Assembly: GCA_003993805.1 (NCBI GenBank) | Contig: RSEF01000003.1 | Location: forward strand, 109,657,491 to 109,721,490 | Source of the DNA: Himantopus leucocephalus | Lineage: Eukaryota; Chordata; Aves; Charadriiformes; Recurvirostridae | Direction: 5' to 3' | DNA length: 64,000 nucleotides | Shown here: positions 48,555-59,339 of the stretch, piece by piece | How the letters are laid out: every line of letters begins with the position of its first letter | Numbering within the stretch: position 1 is the first letter of the stretch | Position numbers and translations under genes: made by a program | Notes under the pieces: generated by a model | The model's database searches: none | Told to the model about the DNA's origin: nothing | Seen by the model: only the letters and a program-made list of their open reading frames with translations

Positions 48555-51148
48555 GTGAGTTATTAGTACTTGTACTGTTAGTGCTTGATCCTTCCAGAAT
48601 GTGGCAATTGAGATCTTGATGAGCATCCAAGCTAAAAGGGGGGGAGGGAGGAATCACACCCCACACCCCCCTCCCCCCAGAAGATGAGTTAGGAACACAG
48701 AAAGAGCCTAGTCTATTCATCTCGTGTTGCTTCAGATGCTAACAATTAACAGAAAATGAGTTGTAGGAGACTTGAAAGGGAGCAGAAGTAGATATGCTCC
48801 ATGTCACTGCTGATATGAGATATTGCGTGAAGAATGTTATGAATCTGGAGTCGTTCTTTAGTCATGGGGATGAGAGACAATAAGAAGGGCCTTTGTCCTC
48901 TCTTACGAGCTGGTAGGAGATACCATTTGAGGGCGTGTAAACCTCAACCTGCCAACATACATTAAGTGCAAATTTTGTGTGTCATCAGATGTGTAAGTTC
49001 CCATGGATGATAATTTTTTAAAAGCAGAATAAAGTGTGTTTAGCGTGGGGGGGAAGAAGTCTATTGGAATGATTACTAAACTGCCTGAGAGAGACCTTTG
49101 GTGTTCACTGCTGAAGTTGAGGAGATGCTTCTGAGGAAGGAGCAAGATATTGAAAGCTAAAGCATGGTCTCCTTCTGCTTCCCTCCAGCCATGTGATTAT
49201 ATTTTAGATTAAATTCTGCAGGAATAAGACCCAGAAATTGGTGCCAAATGTGCCAGTGACTAAAGGTGTTGATTATATGGGTGACTGCTCTGAATCACAT
49301 AAAAGATATTTATGGGGAAAAAAGTCAGATAACCATCCTGAGCAACCAGTGTACTGAAAGCAGACGTCCCCCTTGTTGACTTGTCCGCAAGCAGACTAGC
49401 ACTTGTGCCTAGGGGAGAAGCAGGTCACTAACAAAGCATTGCTGAATAGCGCATTGGTCTGTGCTGTCCTGGCTGTGCTGGCTATGCAGGTTAGGTATCC
49501 TCCTGAGACCAGCGTCCTGAAGATACTATTAATAGGTCTCTAAACTGGTCAAGGATAATATTTTGTTTTGTTTTGCAGGTCCCCTGACTGACCAGTCTCA
49601 CACCTGGAGAATCCCAGAAGAACCGACTAATTCCTCGTTACTGGTAACACCAATGGATTTCAATGAACAGCCATTTCCCGGGATTGAGAGCCGAACTGAA
49701 AAAGAAGTAATATCTCCTTCTGCAACTAGTAATATAGTGACAGAGGAGCCAGTTGTAGCTGTGAAGGATGAAGTACCCATCCTGGGCTCACCTGATGAGA
49801 AACCAACAAATCATGTGGTTACAACAACATTGAGAAGCCCCACTACTCACGTTCCTTCAGTGGTTCATGTAACTCCTTCAGAAGCCTCAGGCACAGTCCA
49901 TGAGCTCGAACCTAAAATCCCTAGCTCTGATGTGCTAGACACAAAAGATGCGCTTGACCCCCACTCTACCATCCATCATGAGGGAGGCATCACTGCCGCC
50001 CCCACAAAAGCAGCTCCAAAGGATGTTGTTCCTACACATGAGGAGGTTTCTGAAGATGGCTCTGGAGACCCGGTGAGTATTAATAGCTTTGACACCCTTT
50101 GCAGGGAGATGGCTTTAGTAGTATGTAGTAAGTTGGTTTTGCAGGAAAGGGTGGTAATTTGTCAAAAACAATGATTGATTTAATAGGTTATATTGGTGGA
50201 GAGTTTTAGATGAGAAAAAAACAGAGCTGTGGAAAGTCTCCAGTAACAAACATGATGAGAAACATGAATAACTTGCCTTGTATGTCCCAACAGGGAGACT
50301 TCATCTTGACTAAAGATGAGGATTTGGTCCCTACCCAGAACTCAGAAGTGCCAGCTGACTCTGGGAGGAATGCCAAAGCAGCAGGAGCCGCGGGAATTAT
50401 GGACAGAAAAGAAGTTCTTGGAGGTACCTGATATTCTGGATTTCTAGTTGGTAAAAGCAGACTCTTGTAGGAGTCTTCCAGGCAGCAGAAGCTGCAGTTC
50501 TGCAAGTACATCTCTGAGCGTGAAAGCCAACCTTTTATGTTAGACCTCTGAAATGAGCGTGGCGATTCATGATCGTCTTGTCAAAACCCTAACAGGGGCA
50601 AATATTAATCTGCTAATAGCAAAGCAACCACTGCTAGTTTCTGGCATTTTATGTTTAAACCTATTCCTTTGCTCCAAAAATTGCAGTACAACTGCTCTAA
50701 TGCTGCCTGAGTCAGATTACTAGCGTTGAACAACGTAGCCTTGCGTGCTTTGCAGCAGGGCCCGGTGGGAGATGGGTTTCTGTAGGTTTACCTCCTGTAG
50801 ATGAGCGGGCTCTGGGTAGTGGCAGGGTGGCTGGCTTGGGAGGGGGGCAAAAGGACAAATTAATTTCTGGAAGTCATGAAGTCAGGGACCGCACAGTAAG
50901 GAACAACCGGGAACTCACAATCATACCAGCATTATCTGGTGTGGTACCTAGAGTAATTTGTGGCTCTCTTCCCCCTTCTAGGTGTTATTGCTGGAGGACT
51001 AGTAGGCTTGGTGTTTGCAGTGTTTCTAGTTGCGTTTATGCTGTACAGAATGAAGAAAAAAGACGAAGGCAGCTATTCACTGGACGAACCAAAACAGTCT
51101 AACGGAGGATACCAAAAACCACACAAACAAGAAGAATTCTATGCATAA
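48473..51148 (+). CDS. SDC1: SDC1, syndecan-1 (exons 2-5; signal-peptide exon not found)
   Basis: Joining 48473-48554, 49579-50072, 50294-50423 and 50982-51148 gives 290 residues and a stop; with a signal peptide of about 20 residues this equals the human length of 310. Known role: type I membrane heparan-sulfate proteoglycan on epithelial and plasma cells, co-receptor for growth factors and integrins, anchored to actin through its tail. Seen: acidic Ser-Gly glycosaminoglycan sites near the N-terminus (SSGDDDD, FSGSGAG), a Pro/Thr/Ser-rich mucin-like ectodomain, a membrane-proximal EDGSGD, the juxtamembrane dibasic DRKEVLGG, a transmembrane helix with GGLVG, and a tail [12 protein letters not shown]...EEFYA. 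The tail identifies syndecan-1 rather than SDC2-4. Exon phases match the human gene. The only doubt is the missing first exon. Confidence 0.94.
48555..49578 (+). other. SDC1: SDC1 intron 2
   Basis: A 1.02-kb GT-AG intron. The minus-strand open frame that overlaps exon 2 and its flank is a shadow. Confidence 0.9.
49579..50072 (+). CDS. SDC1: SDC1 exon 3: mucin-like ectodomain
   Basis: The acceptor is TTTTGCAG ending at 49578 and the donor CCG|GTGAGT at 50073. 2 nt complete the Gly codon, then 164 codons follow. The sequence is rich in Thr, Pro, Ser and acidic residues, with one N-glycosylation motif (NSS in PTNSSLL), an SG in [10 protein letters not shown] and a second glycosaminoglycan-type site near the end (SEDGSGDP). 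Syndecan ectodomains diverge fast, so little here aligns with mammals; assignment rests on position, composition and flanking exons. Confidence 0.93.
50294..50423 (+). CDS. SDC1: SDC1 exon 4: membrane-proximal ectodomain
   Basis: The acceptor is CCAACAG ending at 50293 and the donor GGAG|GTACCT at 50424. 43 codons plus 1 nt, from [10 protein letters not shown] to MDRKEVLG. DFxxxT and [11 protein letters not shown] line up with human DFTFETSG and [11 protein letters not shown]. The dibasic stretch just outside the membrane is the region where syndecan-1 is shed by metalloproteases in mammals. Confidence 0.95.
50424..50981 (+). other. SDC1: SDC1 intron 4
   Basis: A 558-nt GT-AG intron with acceptor CCCCCTTCTAG. 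Nothing else noted. Confidence 0.9.
50982..51148 (+). CDS. SDC1: SDC1 exon 5: transmembrane helix and cytoplasmic tail
   Basis: 54 codons and TAA at 51146-51148. [20 protein letters not shown] is the membrane helix and contains the GxxxG dimer motif. The tail has conserved region C1 ([12 protein letters not shown]), a variable region one residue shorter than human (GGYQKP for GGAYQKP), and C2 ending EFYA, the PDZ-binding tail for syntenin and CASK. Confidence 0.97.
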
Positions 51149-51503
51149 ATACTGATCTTCAGGACATTTCTTATTCCATCTTTCTTGGACTCTTCTCTCC
51201 CTGCACGTGGACCTCCTAGTGTGCTTTGCATTAAACTTAAGCCATATGATCATTGGGTTATTTGCCCTTACCACTTTGCCATTGGAAATTTTATAACTAC
51301 AAAGTAGATCTGGATTCATTGAACGTTCCCCGCTTTCTTGCACAATTTTTTTTTAATTTTTTTTTTTTTTAAAACAGAAGTGGGACTGCAAGTTCCTAAA
51401 CTCGCTTTGGTTTACCTAAAGACTGCTGGGGCAGGCGGTGGGGAGAAGATAAGGGAGCACTGTATGTACAAACTTCTTGATATTTAGGGAAAGGGCTAGC
51501 AAG

Positions 51504-51509
51504 AATAAA
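51504..51509 (+). terminator. Candidate proximal poly(A) signal, SDC1
   Basis: AATAAA 356 nt after the stop codon. Confidence 0.4.
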
Positions 51510-53238
51510 CAATCATCAGTGCCCAAATTCTGTATAGCAGGGATCCTTCCTATTTAAGTCATAGATGTGTTTTAAGTGTAACAAATGGCTGTGCTGGGCA
51601 GACGCTTGTTACACTGCAATCCTCTAGCTCTTTCTAACTGCCACATTTGGAGCACTTAACGCCTATGAAACATCAAGCTGAACATGGGTTGTAGTGAAAG
51701 GAGGTGTGAGGGGCACGGTAAGCAAATGACTGTCACATGGTTTAAAATAACTTATATTTTGGAAGCATTATCCCATACTCAGAACCAGCTCCTAAGCGGT
51801 TGGTGCATACACTAATACAAAACAAACCCCAAAGATGCCAAAACTAAGTGGAGAGTTCATTTTACCAATAGCGTTGGACTGTCCCAGTACCCTCTTGCTC
51901 TTTCTAGGCTTAGGTAAGAGATAAATTTTTCTAAGCAGTCTCATCTCAGACGTTCCCTCTTGTTAGGTGCTGATTCTAGGCTGGGCTGTCGTGCTGCAAG
52001 TACTCTTATCCCGCGCTACTGTGTAGTCGCCAGGCGCCCGATGGCGTGTTGTAGCACCTACCTCTCTGTGCACCGTTTACAGTGGTTGTCTGGGAACGTG
52101 GTCTGCTGTGTATGCCACAGAGTACCTGGGCACACAGGGGTGAAGGTAGAAGCAGCACATCGTGACTTCGCAGCTAAGGAGTAGAGAAGCATAGCATCTG
52201 AAACAAGCCTGATGAAGGCTAAGTGCAGATGGCCTTAAATATATACAACAGTTGGCGTGCTTGACTCTCATGACTCCGGAACGGTTCTTCAGAAGCTGTT
52301 CCTGCACTTTGGAGAGAAGCAACTCCAGGGATGTCAGACTAGTAAGGGCCGAAAAGCACCTCCTGAGGAAAGTCTGGATGCCTGAAGCTGTTGGTGGTCA
52401 ATGTGCTGTCAGATGCGAGGTGCTGAGGCCTCATTGAGGGTCTGGAGGTCTCCAGAGTATCTCAAACCGAGTGAGAAGGAAAGTGTGGTGTTCTGCACAA
52501 GCCTTACTTCTGCTCTGCCTTTGGTTAGCTGCTTGCAAGTTCAGGTCCTCATTGCTCAGTGCAGAAGGTATGGGGTGGGTGGAGGAGTGTTTACAACTGA
52601 TGTAAATATTTGTACTGTTGAGCCAGAGGGAATGATTGGAGAATATTGGAGAATATTGCAACAGTTGGTACAAACGTTGCACATTAATGGTAAAACTTAA
52701 AAACCTGTGTAATTTAAATGAAGTATATAACACTCCTGAGCTGCTACGCAGCTAAAATCGGTGCCTTCTCTGCAAACCCAAAAAAAAAAAAATCCCACCA
52801 CTTCTTGATTCCCAACTCTTTATGCACAAGAAAAACTTGTGCATACATGTAGCTGGCTGTTGTTAAGTAAAGCTGCAAAGTTCATTACATCTTTTTTTTT
52901 TTTGTTACTGAATGAATTTTTATAGGTTAATGCAATGACCAGATGGTGTTAATTTCAGCTGTAATTCTTTGCTTTGTATAGGAATGTAGAAATGTTGTTT
53001 GATAGGTTTATCTATGAAAAGGTTCTTGTAAAGCACAGGAAGATAAAGTGGTAAACTTCAGTTGTACCTCATGACCTTGCTAGGGGGAAAGGAAAAAACT
53101 GTATATTTTGGTAGTCTAAACTGACAGTTTGTGAAACAAACATGACATTCTGTGTTATTTAAGTGGTACAAATGAAATATGAGTTCTAACAGAAGATGCA
53201 ACATTTGGTTATCTGTATGCCATGTAAAGGTATACCGC

Positions 53239-53244
53239 AATAAA
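53239..53244 (+). terminator. Candidate main poly(A) signal, SDC1
   Basis: AATAAA followed about 20 nt later by a GT-rich stretch; position fits the expected 3' UTR length. Confidence 0.6.
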
Positions 53245-56049
53245 TGGCATTTTGGCAAGAATGCGTCTGGTCTGTGAACATTGCTCTATATGATAATTCG
53301 CAAAGTAGATGTGGCTTTTTAAGAGTGTCCAGGTCTTTAAGGAAGGTGGATTCCAAGTAGGAAACGTGCAGTTTGGTGCTGAACGTATGGAGGTTCAGCT
53401 CAACATTTGAAGGGTATGAGTGTGGTGTGTTTCCCTCTCTTACCCTGCCCTGCATGTCCGGGGTTGCGGGGAGCTGCTCCGCCCGGCGGCAGCGGTGTGG
53501 GATGTGAACGGGCTGTAGCGGAGACTGGCATGAAATCTCTTTGTTCAAACCCTGCAACATTTCATGCTGGTTCTGATTCTGGGAGCTCTCCTTGCTTGTG
53601 CAGTGTGTCACCATCCCCCAAAAGGTGGAGAAAGTTGTAAATCTTCCGCAGGGCTCCCTCTTGCTACCTGTTTTTTTGCCTCCCGGAGTTTGAGAGCAGG
53701 GAGGGCTGCAGGAGCGGCAGCTCCAAGTCTTTCTATTAAAACATGCTTCCCTAGACAAATTTGGAGATTGTACTTCTAAGGAGGGAGAATAGAGCTGGCC
53801 TGTCCTAAGTATTCTGCTGTACAGCATCAATTACTCTGGGGTGCCATGGCTTGCGTGGGAGGAGATGGAGCAAAACAGAAGCAGAGGAAAATGTCCTTCA
53901 CAAAATAGGGAAGTCAAAAGCTGCTGCCTGTCTGGGTGGGTCTTACTGCACTTTATACACTTATTTTCTTTTACAAGGCTTTGAGCTGTGAGAAACTTAC
54001 TTTTTTTTTTTTTTTTTGTTCTGTAAACTAGCCACCATATTTCTAGTTTATAACCTCCTCTTGCTTGCACTGGAACCACGTGGGCTGTGTGCTTTCCACC
54101 AGAAAATGTTTTGAAGACTGTTGGTAATTGAAAGGTTTTGAGATCAGGCAAAAGAATCGAAGGATTGAGTTTAGAAGACTTTGTTTCCATTGCTAAACAA
54201 AGCTGGAAAGTGCTTTCTAAGCGCATGCAAACTTTGCCAGTTCCTTAAACTGGGTAAAAGATCAGTGTTGACTTCTGCATAGCAGTGTCTTACCTGCTCT
54301 GAATTCTCTTCCTTGGGGGTTCCCAAGACTTTTGCTCCCATTTTTCTAGGCAGAGATAGTGTGGGAAGGTGGCAGGGCGGGAAAGAATGAATTGCTGAGG
54401 AAAATGGGATATTTCTATGTGAAAACCCTTACAAGTGAAACAGAGCGTCTGATCTGCAGTGTGCACTTGAGAGAAACTTTGTTGTACCGAGAGAGAATAA
54501 TCTGTAGAAGGAATAGTCTGCCTCAGTGTTCCTGCACGGGGTAGCCTGGGTTTTCCTGAGTCACACTTCTCTTCGCTGTGCTTCCTGACTTTCTTCTTCA
54601 TCCACGCTGGAGCAATTATCACATTTGCTCTTGTTCACAAGTGAGATGCAAAGAATGTGGCTGGCAGAAAATCTGACCCCTTCTTTGTTCGGGAAAAATG
54701 AGCTGGAGGGTGTAAATGCACCGAATGTCAAGGAAGGCAAACTATGAGAGAAGGAGGACTTCTCACAATTCTCACTTTGTCAGATTGCATTAGACCCTAC
54801 AAAGGAAGCTAAAGCAAATCTAAAAGGCTGTATAATCTTGTAATTGAAATAGAGAACAAGGAAAAAAAAAAAAGAGGGCCACTCTACGGGGGTACTGAGG
54901 AGAAAAGCTATTTCAGGCATTTCATAAATGCCTTATCTGAGTCTTCATCAGGACTACTATGTACATTGATGAAAATAAGTAATGGAATAAAGGTGCGCGG
55001 TGAAATTTGCTCCATTTGAGGTTAGCAGCAAAACTCAAAAAAACCTAAATACGCAGGAGATGAGATAGAGGCTCAAAACCAAGTACTTACTTGGCATTCT
55101 GGGGCAGTGTTTAGCTCATGAAACTGGAAGCCTGATGGACAGTGTTTTTAATAAGCTTGTCAAATTAGAGGACAGCAATTTCACTGCAGAAAATGAAATG
55201 CAGTGTCTGCACTAAGGAAAGAGGGGAGAAAAGGTATGGCCTCAGCAGTATGCAGGATCTTACAAAAGGATCTGCCAGATAGAAAAATTAAAAGATAAGA
55301 TGCTGATACATGGGATAAAATATAAAATAGATTCACCAAAAGAAGATGGTGAATCAGATCTCTTGCTTTTTGATAGTGTTTTCAGTCAAAGGCAATCTAA
55401 TCTAATTGAACTTCAGTAAAGCAGTTTATCAGTGCCACGCAGAAAATGAATAATCAAAAGGAGGAAGCTGGGGATTAGAGGAGGAGTTGTAAAGCGGTGA
55501 GGAATGGGCTAAGGAGGAGCCTGCAGCAGGCTCTGCAGGACAGGGAATTAGTAGGAAGAAAAGACCTCATTCTGGGGCCATCTTTCTAAATATTGTCTGA
55601 AATGAAAGGTAATATATGGAATTACATTTGCTGTTGGGAATTTGGGCAGCCTCAACAGTGTGGAATATCAAGAGTAGAATATTTTAATGTTCTGACAAGT
55701 AACAATTAGGGTCAACTTCAACAGGACAAGGTCAGGCATTGGAGGAGGCAGCAACAGGAATTTCTGCTCTGACCTGGGAATAGGTGAAAGGGCCAGGTAA
55801 ATTAGTCAAATTTAGAACAATTATCTGTGTGATGTAGCTGTAAGAAAGGAAAAAATAAATACAGGATGTAGCAGCCAAGGCATTTCCAGCAAATAGAGGG
55901 AATTTTCAGCATCGTGGGTATCGTTATACAAATAACTAGTGAGCCCTTCGCTTACCACCACCTACATGCTCTAGGATTAATTCATGCTGTGAAGGAACAG
56001 AGGAAAAACATTAAAATGATGTGGGAGTAAAGTGTCTCTTCCCACAGTA

Positions 56050-56240
56050 AACTTAACGGTATTTGGTTTGTTCAACTTGGGAAAACACAGACTGACAGGT
56101 CCTACAGTTGCTGTCTGCATGCTTGTTGTGGTACAGGACAATACCAAAGATGGAGATGAACAATTTAGTCTAAAGATTAATGAGAGCAAGAAAAAAAAAA
56201 ACAAGAAACTGGCAAGTATAAACACTGAAATAATTTAAAA
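56050..56240 (+). mobile_element. Possible ancient CR1 fragment
   Basis: A segment from GTTCAACTTGGGAAAACACA through GAGATGAACAATTTAG to an A-rich stretch resembles the GTTCAGCCTGGAGAAGAGAA region of CR1 3' parts, but very diverged. Recognised by eye; not proven. Confidence 0.35.
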
Positions 56241-57129
56241 CCTTGAGAATCCTTCCATGAATGGTAGGGGCAAAAAATCAAAATGGATTGAATACAAAGT
56301 CTGGTGTTCAGGATGGTGTTATGGTATGAAATGTTCCTGAGCCTGTAGGACGTCTTTCAGCCAACAGTCTATGCAAAGAATACAGAGACCAGTTAAAACC
56401 CCCTTCCTCTCTTATCCTGTTTTTCCTTCTAACAATCTCTAGATCAAGATTGGAGTTTTTCAGGCTACTTCACTATAAGCTGAGAAGAAAGTTCTTTGTC
56501 TAATACAGACAACATCAGCTGAGCCACATTTCCAGGTGGAGGTTTCTGGAAAGCCACCTCTTTTAAGAGACTAGACTGATTAGGCAAGTCAGCGTCACTT
56601 CTGTTAGGAGAAAATGTGAAATAAGTTTTTTTCAACCTGTTTCCTCAACTATCATTAAACTTTCCAAATTACACTTCTCTGCTAACACTGCCTGAAAAAA
56701 AATCCTAATTCAAGCTTTAAACCGTCACGTTTCTACGCTTACCGTTGCTTAGAGCATAGTGCAGATAAGCCAGGCTGGGATTCTAACAAGATTTAGCCCC
56801 ACTAGCATAGAAGCAGCAAATGCAAGAGGACGGTGTGGGGACAGAAGGAAGATGATGCAACATGTAGCCATCTGGAGCAATATGCTTCTTCAGGTGTCAG
56901 CACTGCTGGGTTTATGAATTGCCCTTTAGTCTGCTCTGCTGTTCCACACACAGACAGTCCCATCTTACCCTAGTGCCAACGGTCTGGTCTTATTTATCAC
57001 ATATTTTATTTACTCTAGTTTACTACTCTCCTTCCTCTAGTGTGCTTTAGCATGGGAAAAGCAGATGGGCAGCCTTCTGGACCATTCTTTGAGAGGACAA
57101 CAAAACGTAATTGACACCAATGTACTCTG

Positions 57130-57205
57130 CTTTGTGTGTGCAAACACACACATGTATATGTATCTGTGCTTATGTGTATGCATGTGGATGCACACACATG
57201 TATGT
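57130..57205. repeat. Degenerate GT/CA microsatellite
   Basis: Interrupted GTGT and CACACA runs with ATGTAT units; partly self-complementary. Confidence 0.75.
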
Positions 57206-57550
57206 GCTAACTAGAAATCAAAACAGGAATGGGGTAAGGACAACCACTAAATTTAAAAAACTCAGAAAATATGAAGTGCTTTTAGAAGTAGAAAATCCCA
57301 CTTCACAATGGCATAAAGCAAAGAATAAATAGGTAAGATTTAAAAATAAAAAAGATTAGCACTTGGATAGATAGCAGATCTCAGAACAAAGCCATTCCAG
57401 TTTAACTAAAGCCTGTGTGACTTGTATTGAGAGGTCCTCACCATGAATCCCCACTTGTCCACCCCTGAGAACCTGTGTGGGGGAGAGCCAGTCCAGGGGT
57501 CCCCAAACTGTGGTACATGTACCACTGCAGTATGCAATATATTTCCAAAT

Positions 57551-57714
57551 AGAATCATAGAATTGTTGAGGTTGGAAGGGGCCTTTAAGATCATCAAGTC
57601 CAACCATTATTGTAACCTGACAAAAACCACATCTAAACCATATCCCCAAATATCCCCATACCATATCCCCATACCACGTCTACCCTTTTTTGAAACACCT
57701 CCAGGGATGGCAAA
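57551..57714 (-). mobile_element. CR1 LINE, 3' end fragment, minus strand
   Basis: Begins with AATCATAGAAT, the complement of the CR1 3' octamer tail, followed by GAGGTTGGAAGGGGCCTTTA and AGATCATCAAGTCCAACC, hallmarks of the avian CR1 3' end. It runs to the N gap with CCTCCAGGGATGG as the last recognisable CR1 segment. Contains a local CCATATCCCC(A)ATACC repetition. Confidence 0.9.
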
Positions 57715-57814
57715 NNNNNNNNNNNNNNNNNNNNNNNNNNNNNNNNNNNNNNNNNNNNNNNNNNNNNNNNNNNNNNNNNNNNNNNNNNNNNNNNNNNNNN
57801 NNNNNNNNNNNNNN
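57715..57814. other. Assembly gap, 100 N
   Basis: Exactly 100 Ns, a placeholder of unknown true size, between two CR1 copies of opposite orientation; inverted repeats are a common cause of assembly breaks. Confidence 0.99.
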
Positions 57815-58878
57815 CGGTGGATAAGGAACTGGCTGGGTGGTTGCACTCAAAGAGTTGCAGTCAATGTCTTTATGTCCATGTGGTGACCAGTGACAAGTGG
57901 AATTTCTCAGGGGTCAGTACAGGGACAGGTGCTGTTTAACATCTTTGTCAGGGACATGTACATTGGGATTGAGTGCACCCTCAACAAGTTTACCGACAAC
58001 ACCAAGCTGTGTGGCGTGGTCAACACACTGGAGGGAAGGGATGCCATCCAGAGGGACCTGGACAGGCTTGAGAGATGCGCCCATGCAAACCTCATGAAGT
58101 TCAACAAGGCCAAGTGCAAGGTCCTGCACGTGGGTTGAGGAAATCCCAAGCTCAAATACAGGCTGGGTGGAGAATGGATTGAGAGCAGCCCTGAGGAGGA
58201 CTTGGAGGTATTGGTTGATGAGAGGCTCAACATGAGCATGCAATGTGTGCTCACAGCCCAGAAAGCCACCTGCATCCTCAGCTGTATCAAAAGAATCGTG
58301 GCCAGCAGGTTGAGGGAGGTGATTCTGTCCTTCTACTCTGTTCTTGTAAGAACCCACCTGGAGTCCTGAGTCCAGCTCTGGACGCCCCAACATAAGAAGG
58401 ACAGGGACCTGTTAGAACAAGTCCAGATGAGGGCCACAAAGAAGATCAGAGGGCTGGAGCACCTCTCCTATGAGGACAGGCTGAGAGAGTTGGGGTTGTT
58501 CAGCCTGGAGAAGAGAAGGCTCTGGGGAGACCTTATAGCGGCCTGCCAGTACTGAAAGGGGGCCTACAGGAAAGCTGGGGAGGGACTCTTTATCAGGGAG
58601 TGTAGTGGTAGGACGAGGGGTAATGGTTTTAAACTGGAAGAGGGTAGATTTAGATTAGATATTAGGAAGAAATTCTTCACTATGAAGGTGGTGACGCACT
58701 GGCACAGGTTGCCCAGAGAAGCTGTGGAGGCCCCATCTCTGGAAGTGTTGAAGGCTGGGCTGGATGGGGCTTTGAGCAACCTGGTCTAGTGGGAGGTGTC
58801 CCTGCCCATGGCAGAGGGGGTTGGAACCAGATGATCTTTAAACTCTCTTCCAACCTAAACCATTCTGTGATTCTGTGA
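57815..58878 (+). mobile_element. CR1 LINE, 5'-truncated, plus strand, with dead reverse-transcriptase remnant
   Basis: The left part (57,815-58,138) translates to the C-terminal part of CR1 reverse transcriptase: NWLGGCTQR, SQGSVQGQVLFNIF, then KFTDNTKL where active copies have an FADD-type catalytic motif, and LMKFNKAKCKVLHVG. An in-frame TGA at 57884-57886 and the altered Asp-Asp motif show it is inactive. The rest is the typical CR1 3' part, ending in ATTCTGTGATTCTGTGA, the family's short 3' tail repeat. Confidence 0.93.
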
Positions 58879-58949
58879 TATCTATCTTCCAAGCCCAGTG
58901 TTTCCCGCACTTGTTCTTGCCATGCTCTACCCTGTCCCATGGGTGGTGG

Positions 58950-59260
58950 TGGGAAGTGAGCGTCTGGGTGGGAGTGTGGCTGTCCAGCCAGGGCCACTCC
59001 ACCACCATCCATTCACCAATTACCATCACAAGCAAACCAGATTCAATTTGGGGGACTAATTTAATTGATTGCCATTTAAAAATAGAGTAGGATAGTGAGA
59101 TACAAAAAGAAAACTAAAAACCCCTTCCCCCTTGCCCCCCTTCTTCCCAAGCCCAACTTCACTCCTGATTCTTCTACCTCCTCCTCTCCTTCCAGCAGTG
59201 CAGGAGAATGGGGAGAGTGAAGGACTGTGCAGATCCCTTTATATCCCAGGGCCCTGCTCC
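58950..59260 (-). mobile_element. LTR-like fragment of an avian endogenous retrovirus
   Basis: The order CCAGCCAGGG, TCACCAATTACC, AATAGAGTAGG, CCCCTTCCCCC, TTCTTCCCAAGCCCAACTTC, CTACCTCCTCC matches a long terminal repeat that is abundant in bird genomes, as I remember it. Orientation (minus) is set by where its poly(A) hexamer should be; here that position reads AATCAA. No retroviral coding sequence accompanies it, so it looks like a truncated solo LTR. Family name not assigned. Confidence 0.5.
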
Positions 59261-59339
59261 TTCACATCAATGAGATGACTGGCTTTGACTCTGGTCATGT
59301 CTCAGGTGTCTCACCCTGTGTGTCCTCAGAGTATGAAAG

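Larger units (their letters stand above)
51149..53262 (+). other. SDC1: SDC1 3' untranslated region
   Basis: About 2.1 kb from the stop to shortly after AATAAA at 53239-53244, close to the human 3' UTR length. It contains T-runs near 51,345-51,372 and an earlier AATAAA at 51504 that could give a short form. The GT-rich TCTGGTCTGTG after the distal hexamer looks like a downstream element. Confidence 0.7.
53263..57550. other. Intergenic DNA downstream of SDC1
   Basis: No gene recognised. It has T and A homopolymers (54,001 and 54,860 areas), a degenerate GT/CA microsatellite near 57.13-57.2 kb and an old CR1-like remnant near 56.1 kb. Confidence 0.65.

Noticed and set aside
48385..48720. A 111-codon minus-strand open frame over SDC1 exon 2
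   Set aside because: It is the complement of the Ser-Gly-Asp-rich exon and flanking intron, with no homology.
50960..51148. A short frame that could begin in SDC1 intron 4 and read into the transmembrane exon
   Set aside because: It would need a GTG start inside the intron; the acceptor CTTCTAG and the split Gly codon show ordinary splicing from exon 4.
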